The position numbers and the translations under genes are program-made. Of a DNA stretch of 16,759 nucleotides, positions 1 to 4,549 are shown piece after piece. Under the pieces are notes generated by a model. It did not search any database. It had not been told where the DNA came from and saw only the letters and a list, made by a program, of their open reading frames with translations. This DNA is from JBBTQZ01 sp038065435. GTDB taxonomy: Bacteria > Patescibacteriota > Minisyncoccia > Phycocordibacterales > WO2-35-19. Position 1 is the first letter of the stretch. Each line of letters opens with the position of its first letter. The stretch spans positions 1-16,759 of the forward strand of contig JBBTQZ010000001.1 of assembly GCA_038065435.1 (NCBI GenBank). Reading direction: 5' to 3'.

Positions 1-540
1 AGGATCAGGAGGATAATGCTTGAGCGTATTTGCTCTGATAACTTCGCCTTCATAACGTATCCCTTTGCCTTTATAAGGTTCAGGCTTTTTCAGAGCTCGC
101 ACACTTGCTGCAAATTGATTTACTTTTTCCTTATCAAAACCTTTTACGGTTAAATTATTTTTTACCGCTTCTACAGACAAGCCTTCCTCTATATTCACCT
201 CTACAGGATGGGAAAAGCCAAGCGCTAGTACAAGTTTATTGCCTTTTACTTCAGATTTATAGCCTACACCTTCAAGAATCAATTTCTTTTCAAAACCTTC
301 GTTCACTCCTTTTACCATATTTTTTACATGAGCAGCCACCGTACCCCACAAAGCCTTTGTTTGATTATTTATTTTTTCTGGAACAAACTGAACCGTCTTG
401 CCATCTGTCTCTATCTTTATAGAAGGGCCGAAATGGCGTGACAGAGTGCCTTTGGCACCTTTTACGGTCACAGTACCAGAAGACACCGAGATCTCTGTCT
501 TTTCTGGTATGATTATTCCTTTTTTACCTATTCTACTCAT
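1..540 (-). CDS. rplF: Large ribosomal subunit protein uL6 (L6), 3' end cut by window edge
   Basis: This is L6 of the 50S subunit, which sits near the sarcin-ricin loop and the GTPase-associated region. The reading frame starts with ATG at 540 (MSRIGKKGIIIPEK) and stays open for 180 codons to the window edge, so the stop lies outside. The recognisable core includes a GTVAAHVKNMVKGV-like segment, a GVGYKSEVKGNKLVLALGFSHPV segment (the L6 RNA-binding region, described here in part) and a C-terminal KPEPYKGKGIRYEGE motif. After that motif the usual basic R-K-rich tail is replaced by ANTLKHYPPDP, so the C-terminus differs from the textbook form. It lies 31 bases downstream of rpsH on the same strand, in the order S14-S8-L6 known from the spc operon. 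No clear Shine-Dalgarno is seen. Identification is secure; the true C-terminal end is unknown. Confidence 0.95.
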   Translation of the reverse strand, partial: MSRIGKKGIIIPEKTEISVSSGTVTVKGAKGTLSRHFGPSIKIETDGKTVQFVPEKINNQTKALWGTVAAHVKNMVKGVNEGFEKKLILEGVGYKSEVKGNKLVLALGFSHPVEVNIEEGLSVEAVKNNLTVKGFDKEKVNQFAASVRALKKPEPYKGKGIRYEGEVIRANTLKHYPPDP

Positions 541-571
541 TTTCTGTTCGTTATAATTCGTTATTTCGTAT

Positions 572-967
572 CTACCATATTGTAAAAAGTGTCTCTCCAC
601 CCAAATTTTCTTTCTTGGCTTCCATATCGGTCTTTATTCCTTTGGATGTAGAGAGTACAGATATACCGAAGCCTTTTCTGTAACTTCTTATCTTTTTTGC
701 TTTTTCATACAATCGGCGAGATGGCTTGGATATTCTATGCACATCAGTTATTCGTGGATTACCAGCTTCGTCATATATAAGTTCTATTTCCAAAAGCTTA
801 GTTTGTGGAGTCTTACCTTTTTGAGACACCTTGCCTATAAAACCTTTGGCGGACAAAATATCAGCAATCGCCATTTTCATTTTAGAAAACGGCATGGAAG
901 TACTGGCTCTTTTAGCATAGCCAGCGTTTTTTATTCTTATTAAAAAGTCTGCGATTGGATCAGTCAT
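572..967 (-). CDS. rpsH: Small ribosomal subunit protein uS8 (S8)
   Basis: S8 binds the central domain of 16S rRNA during 30S assembly; in E. coli it also represses its own operon. The 131-residue product has the usual length. It starts MTDPIADFLIRIKNAG, the canonical S8 N-terminus, carries the RRLYEKAKKIRSYRKGFGISVLSTSKG stretch (the RNA-binding part) and ends GGETLFTIW, matching the family's GGE-(V/L)-x-x-x-W terminus. It lies between rpsN (70 bases upstream) and rplF (31 bases downstream), all on the minus strand, so co-transcription is expected. The upstream gap holds a palindromic repeat rather than a clear ribosome binding site. Confidence 0.97.
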   Translation of the reverse strand: MTDPIADFLIRIKNAGYAKRASTSMPFSKMKMAIADILSAKGFIGKVSQKGKTPQTKLLEIELIYDEAGNPRITDVHRISKPSRRLYEKAKKIRSYRKGFGISVLSTSKGIKTDMEAKKENLGGETLFTIW

Positions 968-1000
968 TGTTTTTGCGAGGTAGTATCGATTGTTTAGTCC

Positions 1001-1037
1001 GATCCTTCGCTTTGCTCAGGATCTCGCTTCGCTCGAC
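1001..1037. repeat. REP-like hairpin repeat in the rpsN-rpsH gap
   Basis: Positions 1001-1023 form a hairpin with arms GATCC/GGATC. It is followed at once by a second copy of its loop theme (TCGCTTCGCTCGA), ending at the rpsN stop codon. Read on the minus strand, both copies contain GAGC(A/G)AAGCGA. The element is transcribed within the ribosomal protein operon. I infer that it is an intergenic palindromic repeat of the kind dispersed in such genomes; only one site of this exact form is visible here. Confidence 0.55.
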
Positions 1038-1223
1038 TTACCAAGACGATTTTTTAATTCCGGGTACCCTGCCTTCGTTGGCAAGTTCCCTAAAGCATAT
1101 TCTACAAAGATCGAAGTCCCCCATATAGCCCCTTACTCTACCACATTTGAAGCAACGCTTAACTGCCCTACTACTGAATTTGGGCTTTTTGAGACTTCTT
1201 GCTATAACTGACTTCTTTGCCAT
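1038..1223 (-). CDS. rpsN: Small ribosomal subunit protein uS14, zinc-binding short form
   Basis: This is the 61-residue zinc-ribbon type of S14, part of the 30S head. Four cysteines at residues 24, 27, 40 and 43 (C-x2-C-x12-C-x2-C) form the zinc site, and the C-terminus RVPGIKKSSW matches the family's GxxPGxxKSSW. Start is ATG at 1223, giving MAKKSVIARS. A GGAAG lies almost against the ATG, too close to act as a normal Shine-Dalgarno. In most bacteria rplE (L5) precedes rpsN; here the next thing upstream is a tRNA on the other strand. This gene therefore heads the visible block and needs a promoter within 1224-1337. An AT-rich stretch just before the start (AATAAT about 8 bases upstream) could be a -10 element of a nearly leaderless transcript, which is inference. 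Confidence 0.96.
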   Translation of the reverse strand: MAKKSVIARSLKKPKFSSRAVKRCFKCGRVRGYMGDFDLCRICFRELANEGRVPGIKKSSW

Positions 1224-1337
1224 CTTCCAAAATTATTAATAAATTCTAAATAAAAGCCCGTTTTCCCGGGACCTCCTTAAGCTAACAAATATTCTCTCTG
1301 GAGTCAACCTGTCGAGTATGATAGTCTAGATACTGTT

Positions 1338-1424
1338 GGAAGGGTGGCTGAGCGGTCGAAAGCAGCACACTGCTAATGTGTTGAGCCCGAAAGGGTTCCA
1401 TGGGTTCGAATCCCATCCCTTCCG
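1338..1424 (+). tRNA. tRNA-Ser, anticodon GCU
   Basis: The cloverleaf folds fully. The acceptor is GGAAGGG (1338-1344) with CCCTTCC (1417-1423). The anticodon stem is GCACA/TGTGT around loop CTGCTAA, giving anticodon GCT, which reads AGC/AGU. There is a long class II variable arm and a T-arm ATGGG-TTCGAAT-CCCAT (1400-1416). The discriminator is G, as expected for serine. Only CA follows, so the CCA end is not fully encoded. A tandem direct repeat TCCGCAAGGA (1421-1430 and 1431-1440) starts inside the 3' acceptor arm. Confidence 0.96.
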
Positions 1425-1428
1425 CAAG

Positions 1429-1468
1429 GATCCGCAAGGATAGTTTTGAATAACTATCCGCGTGGATC
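1429..1468 (+). repeat. Hairpin directly behind tRNA-Ser
   Basis: Arms 1429-1445 and 1452-1468 pair over GATCC/GGATC and GGATAGTT/AACTATCC, with a small internal loop between the two blocks and a 6-base apical loop. There is no T-tract, so it is not a typical terminator. It could be a processing or stability hairpin, or the boundary of a repeat element. Confidence 0.5.
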
Positions 1469-1481
1469 ATCATTGCGTGAA

Positions 1482-1574
1482 GGAAGGGGTGAGAAAGCCG
1501 GAGCGCGACGGCGCGAGGCGAGGTAGCGCAAATTTTCAGCAGAAAATTATGCGTGGCTGAATCCCGTCCCTTCC
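1482..1574 (+). pseudogene. Degenerate tRNA-Ser-like repeat with an AGCA-loop hairpin
   Basis: The element begins GGAAGGG (1482-1488) and ends CCCTTCC (1568-1574), the same acceptor pair as the tRNA-Ser just upstream. The last 15 bases differ from the real tRNA at only one position (GAATCCCGTCCCTTCC here against GAATCCCATCCCTTCC). The interior does not fold as a cloverleaf; it holds a G+C-rich block and a hairpin with arms AATTTTC/GAAAATT (1531-1537, 1542-1548) around an AGCA loop. I read it as a decayed or hijacked tRNA duplicate. It could instead be a repeat family that copies tRNA ends. Confidence 0.45.
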
Positions 1575-1657
1575 ATCTTCGCCTCGCCTAAGCTCCGCCT
1601 AGGAGTGGAGACGGGCTTCGCCAAGGTTATACGGACAAAGTCCGATGAACAGACAAA

Positions 1658-1688
1658 ACAAAAACGGCCCCTTGGGGGCCGTTTTTGT
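1658..1688. terminator. Bidirectional rho-independent terminator between the tRNA-Ser region and hup
   Basis: There is a perfect 14-bp stem (1658-1671 with 1675-1688) with a 3-base loop and a G+C-rich core CGGCCCC/GGGGCCG. A-runs on the left and T-runs on the right allow termination in both directions. It would end transcripts from tRNA-Ser (plus) and from hup (minus). Confidence 0.88.
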
Positions 1689-1709
1689 AAGTAGAAAATT
1701 TAGAGAAGA

Positions 1710-1982
1710 CTATTTTACAGCTTCTTTCAAAGCTTTAGCCGCTCTGAATTTGGGCACCTTCATAGCAGGCACCTGCACACTCGCGCCAGTACGAGGATTT
1801 CTAGCTGTTCTTGCGGCTCTTGCCTTGGTAGAAAAGATGCCAAGACCAGCTATAGATACTTCTCCCCCACTTTTCAAAGTATTGGTTATCTCACCAATAA
1901 TTTTTTCTAAAACTTCTTCCGCTTGTACTTTAGTGCCACCTATTAAATTGTGGACACTGTTAGCCAAATCTGTTTTATTCAT
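1710..1982 (-). CDS. hup: HU/IHF-family histone-like DNA-binding protein
   Basis: This is a small dimeric nucleoid protein that bends DNA. With ATG at 1982 the product is 90 residues, the normal HU length, beginning MNKTDLANSV. It contains the GEVSIAGLGIFSTKARAARTARNPRTG segment, where the family's beta-arm signature (G-x-G-x-F, then R-x-G-R-N-P-x-T-G) is visible as GLGIF and RTARNPRTG. It ends FRAAKALKEAVK. The frame continues 26 codons upstream without a stop, but the canonical N-terminus argues for 1982. A perfect AGGAGG sits 65 bases upstream (see the separate entry), and a short GTCCG/CGGAC hairpin (1993-2011) lies just before the start. A two-way terminator follows the gene. Confidence 0.95.
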   Translation of the reverse strand: MNKTDLANSVHNLIGGTKVQAEEVLEKIIGEITNTLKSGGEVSIAGLGIFSTKARAARTARNPRTGASVQVPAMKVPKFRAAKALKEAVK

Positions 1983-2039
1983 TTTTTTTAAGGTCCGCCA
2001 TTTAAACGGACAAATTAAGCTAATAAAAACCCCCTTTTT

Positions 2040-2053
2040 AATTAATTCCTCCT
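2040..2053 (-). promoter_or_regulatory. Orphan Shine-Dalgarno in the hup leader, 5 bases before an in-frame ATT
   Basis: A perfect AGGAGG (2053-2048 on the minus strand) is followed 5 bases later by ATT (2042-2040), in frame with hup. Translation from it would add 20 mostly basic or hydrophobic residues to HU. No ATG/GTG/TTG sits at proper spacing. It may drive a rare ATT start, mark a leader peptide, or be a decayed site. Confidence 0.35.
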
Positions 2054-2120
2054 GAAGCAAAGTATATATTAAGCTTTTTATAGCGCAATACCTTGACAGA
2101 AGTATTGTGGATAAGTGCAG

Positions 2121-2465
2121 TTAAGAAACTTTGGCTATAATTTTCCCAAAAGTATCCGGATTATGGCTAGCGATCTCACTTAGAACTTTCCTGTTTAACA
2201 AAATATTATTCTTTTTGAGTTTATCTATAAATTTTGAATACGAAAGACTGTTTTGATTCAAGACAGAGCTTATCCTTACATTCCAAAGGCGGCGCATATC
2301 ACCCTTTTTGTCGCGACGATGAGCAAAAGCATAGGTGCCAGCATGAGATATGGCTTCATATGCTTGCTTTTCTTTTTTACTTCTACCAAAACGATAGCCT
2401 TTTACTTGCTTTAGTATATTTCTCCTAGTTTTTAGAGCGTTTTTGCCTTTCTTTACTCTAGCCAT
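2121..2465 (-). CDS. rplT: Large ribosomal subunit protein bL20 (L20)
   Basis: L20 is an early 23S rRNA-binding assembly protein and, in E. coli and Bacillus, the repressor of its own infC-rpmI-rplT operon. The 114-residue product has the standard length, starting MARVKKGKNALKTRRNILK and carrying KGYRFGRSKKEKQAYEA and AHRRDKKGDMRRLWNVRI-type segments typical of the family. It is the third gene of the minus-strand operon, 32 bases after rpmI. No Shine-Dalgarno is visible before ATG 2465; the upstream stretch is almost pure A+T. Confidence 0.97.
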   Translation of the reverse strand: MARVKKGKNALKTRRNILKQVKGYRFGRSKKEKQAYEAISHAGTYAFAHRRDKKGDMRRLWNVRISSVLNQNSLSYSKFIDKLKKNNILLNRKVLSEIASHNPDTFGKIIAKVS

Positions 2466-2497
2466 ATAATTAGATTTAAATATTTAAAGATTGAAAT

Positions 2498-2683
2498 TTA
2501 CGCATTATTAAGATAACGGCCTCGGTTCTTGTTGGACATTTGTATTAAAACAGTTCCTCTCTTACGGAGAGTAGTTCTGGTCCTATTCTTAGCATTGAAG
2601 TGGTTTTGACCAATCTTTCTTGTAACCAATTTGCCATTTTTAGTAACCTTTATTCGCTTTAGATATGATTTGTTGCTTTTCAT
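2498..2683 (-). CDS. rpmI: Large ribosomal subunit protein bL35 (L35)
   Basis: L35 is a small basic 50S protein. The product is 61 residues, slightly short for the family, starting MKSNKSYLKRIKVTKNGKLV, with the conserved NHFNAKNRTRTTLRKRGT segment (family pattern H-x-x-x-x-K-x-x-x-x-x-R-x-L-R). Start is ATG at 2683. The only purine signal is CAGG directly touching the ATG, so initiation is unlikely to follow the standard Shine-Dalgarno mode. The start lies next to the base of a long hairpin (2684-2754), suggesting translational control. It is the second gene of infC-rpmI-rplT. Confidence 0.96.
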   Translation of the reverse strand: MKSNKSYLKRIKVTKNGKLVTRKIGQNHFNAKNRTRTTLRKRGTVLIQMSNKNRGRYLNNA

Positions 2684-2754
2684 CCTGTAGTAGATTTTGA
2701 CTATATTTACTAAATCACGATTCCGTAGGAGTTATAGTCAAAATTCACTACGGG
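2684..2754 (-). promoter_or_regulatory. Long hairpin covering the rpmI start: candidate L20-type translational operator
   Basis: Arms 2684-2705 and 2733-2754 are complementary over 22 positions with three mismatches, enclosing a 27-base loop. On the minus-strand mRNA the 3' arm ends exactly at the rpmI ATG, so the ribosome entry site is in the stem. In E. coli the infC-rpmI gap folds into a structure that L20 binds to repress rpmI and rplT. The position here is the same, so an analogous role is inferred; no sequence match to known L20 sites is claimed. Confidence 0.65.
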
Positions 2755-2768
2755 ATTCAATAGACACT

Positions 2769-3281
2769 CTATTTTGCACGTTCTATTACTGCTGTCAAGC
2801 CCTTAGGGCTCTTTTTGGGCTCTTCCGCTACGTTATAATCAGTAGAGATGAGGTTCAATATTCTCTCCATTCTCTCTTTTAAAAATTTCTGATCCATATA
2901 CTTGATCCTACCAGGTAGAAACAAATCCACTCTCACCCTATGTCCTTCTTTAAGCCACTCGGAAGCTTTTTTAGCCTTCATATTGAGGTCGTTTTCTCCA
3001 GTTCCGACTTTCACTTGTATACTCTTCGTCTCCAAAGATTTGGCTTTTGATTTCAATTGTTTCTGCTTTTTGTTCTCTGCGTATAAGAATTTGCCATAAT
3101 CCACTATCTTAGTTATTGGCGGAATACTATTTGGAGATATCTCAACTAAATCCAATCCGTACTCTTTAGATTTATCTAAAGCAAGAGCCAAAGATACCAC
3201 GCCCATATTTTCTCCTTCTGGCCCCAAAAGCCTAACTTCTTGGGCTTTTATATAATTATTTATTCTGTGTTGAGTAGCCAA
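2769..3281 (-). CDS. infC: Translation initiation factor IF-3
   Basis: IF-3 binds the 30S subunit, keeps subunits apart and checks the start codon and initiator tRNA. The 170-residue product has the normal two-domain length. The N-terminal domain runs from RINNYIKAQEVRLLGPEGENMG through SLALALDKSKEYGLDLVEI to KIVDYGKFLYAENKKQK. The linker is lysine-rich, and the C-terminal domain has the IQVKVGTGENDLNMKAKKASEWLKEGHRVRV-type RNA-binding segment and ends VIERAK. The best start is TTG at 3281, with AAGGA about 14 bases upstream. A non-ATG start fits the family, since E. coli infC uses AUU for autoregulation by IF-3. First gene of the infC-rpmI-rplT operon; a promoter probably lies in 3282-3340, around the end of the upstream peptidase gene. 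Confidence 0.96.
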   Translation of the reverse strand: MATQHRINNYIKAQEVRLLGPEGENMGVVSLALALDKSKEYGLDLVEISPNSIPPITKIVDYGKFLYAENKKQKQLKSKAKSLETKSIQVKVGTGENDLNMKAKKASEWLKEGHRVRVDLFLPGRIKYMDQKFLKERMERILNLISTDYNVAEEPKKSPKGLTAVIERAK

Positions 3282-3319
3282 ATAAAAAACTTATTCCTTA
3301 TAATTAGAGCATTCTACCA

Positions 3320-4312
3320 TTAAAAAGGATTTTTAGCACCTCTCACCTCAAAGTGAAGATGGTTGCCAGTCGCTTTGCCAGTTGCTCCTACATAGCCTAT
3401 TATATCGCCCTGTTTTACCATATCTCCCACGGATACTAAGTTGGTCTTGTTGTGAGCATAGAGAGTTTGAGTGCCATTTGGGTGTTTTATAACTACATAG
3501 TTACCATAACCACCGTTCCAACTACCTGACCTAGAGATTATTACTTCGCCACTGGCAGAGGCAAATATTGGGGTACCAGAAGGAGCGGCTATGTCTACGC
3601 CATTATAGCCATGTATGCCCTGACTCCGTTTTCCTTGAACTACAGGCCTCATATAATAACCCTCAAATATCTTCAGAGAATTACCTCCTGCATTTCTTAT
3701 ACTGGTAATACTGTTTGAGGAAGGAGCGGTAGCCAATTCACCGTCTGGTATGATGAGGTTTTCACCCACCACCAGATCAGATTCAATATTATTATAAGAG
3801 ATTATTTCTTTTTCATCAGCTTTGAATTTTTTTGCTATAGAAGTGACAGAGTCACCTTTTTTGATTGTATATTTTATACCTGAAATCGGAAGTATGACCA
3901 AGTTTTGTTCAGCTTTGAGAGTATTGGAGGTAAGATCATTGCCCCATTTTATAGTATTCACCGTCACCCCAAACATATTGGCAATTTCTGAAATAGTATC
4001 TCCCTCACGCACTACATACACACTTATTTGATCGCTCTCTCTGCTAGAATTCTCAATATCTAAAACACTCCCAGATGGTCCAGAAAGAGCGACCAAAGCG
4101 TTCCCATCTATCAGCCTTTCAAAATTAAAATTTTCATTTAGGGGTGAGGTATTGGCCACGAGGAGATGCATATTCTGAAGACTGCTTGCTTTGTTTATAT
4201 TTTGTTCTATATTTTTGCCAAAAAAATTTGCGAATATACCAGCAGAAACAGAAATTGGCAATAGTAAAAATACAATAAGGTAAAGGAGCTTCCTCTTGGA
4301 GCTCGCAATCAA
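3320..4312 (-). CDS. Secreted LysM-LysM-M23 zinc metallopeptidase
   Basis: This is a predicted cell-wall endopeptidase acting outside the membrane. Residues 9-24 are a hydrophobic signal or anchor segment. Two LysM peptidoglycan-binding domains follow (about 98-142 and 146-190), then an M23 (lysostaphin-type) domain at about 230-328. Candidate zinc and catalytic residues are H234 and D240 (in HGYNGVD), H287 (YAHN) and H318/H320 (HLHFE). The first motif is spaced H-x5-D rather than the usual H-x3-D, which looks like the HGYN variant. The start is TTG 4312. An ATG five bases upstream (4317-4315) is out of frame and reads ATG-TTT-TGA; one more T in the T-run would join it, so a homopolymer error is possible. 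The gene is on the same strand as infC, 38 bases upstream of it, and diverges from the helicase gene. Confidence 0.9.
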   Translation of the reverse strand: MIASSKRKLLYLIVFLLLPISVSAGIFANFFGKNIEQNINKASSLQNMHLLVANTSPLNENFNFERLIDGNALVALSGPSGSVLDIENSSRESDQISVYVVREGDTISEIANMFGVTVNTIKWGNDLTSNTLKAEQNLVILPISGIKYTIKKGDSVTSIAKKFKADEKEIISYNNIESDLVVGENLIIPDGELATAPSSNSITSIRNAGGNSLKIFEGYYMRPVVQGKRSQGIHGYNGVDIAAPSGTPIFASASGEVIISRSGSWNGGYGNYVVIKHPNGTQTLYAHNKTNLVSVGDMVKQGDIIGYVGATGKATGNHLHFEVRGAKNPF

Positions 4313-4427
4313 AACATACCTATTTTCTCCAAATATCCTTTTAAAATAAGTCTCAAAAGAATTTGGACTTTTATGATTTGTTAAAATAAGCCTTAAATTA
4401 ATGCTAATCGGGTGTTTCCGACAATTT

Positions 4428-4445
4428 ATGGCTCTATAGAGCCAT
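4428..4445. promoter_or_regulatory. Perfect 18-bp palindrome between the divergent peptidase and helicase genes
   Basis: ATGGCTCTATAGAGCCAT is self-complementary over all 18 bases with no loop. It lies about 115 bases before each of two divergent genes. A symmetric protein-binding operator is possible. The trailing TTTCTTT also allows a weak rightward terminator reading. Function unknown. Confidence 0.45.
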
Positions 4446-4537
4446 TTCTTTATAGATCGTATGAACCTCTAGCGCGCCTATAATTGTAACAAACTAGGCT
4501 ATCGGAGCAACTTGTAATCCACATTCAAAATTTCTGA

Positions 4538-4543
4538 TATCAT
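4538..4543 (+). promoter_or_regulatory. Candidate -10 element of a leaderless helicase transcript
   Basis: TATCAT lies exactly 6 bases before the ATG at 4550, where transcription would be expected to begin. No Shine-Dalgarno is present between them. A -35-like TTGTAA (4512-4517) is present but its spacing (20) is long, so the call rests mainly on the -10 position. Confidence 0.45.
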
Positions 4544-4549
4544 AACGAG

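Noticed and set aside
105..422. Open frame of 105 codons on the plus strand inside rplF
   Set aside because: It lies antisense to the well-conserved L6 frame, is low in complexity (Leu/Ser/Pro-rich) and has no ribosome binding site.
1224..1337. Convincing promoter for tRNA-Ser (TATGAT at 1317-1322)
   Set aside because: No -35 at acceptable spacing was found; the -10 alone is too weak to list.
1282..1473. 63-codon minus-strand frame across tRNA-Ser
   Set aside because: It overlaps a fully folded tRNA gene on the other strand; such frames over tRNA genes are a common artefact.
2086..2107. CAATAC/GTATTG hairpin after rplT as an operon terminator
   Set aside because: The 6-bp A+T-rich stem is not followed by a T-run on the minus strand; a terminator is not supported.
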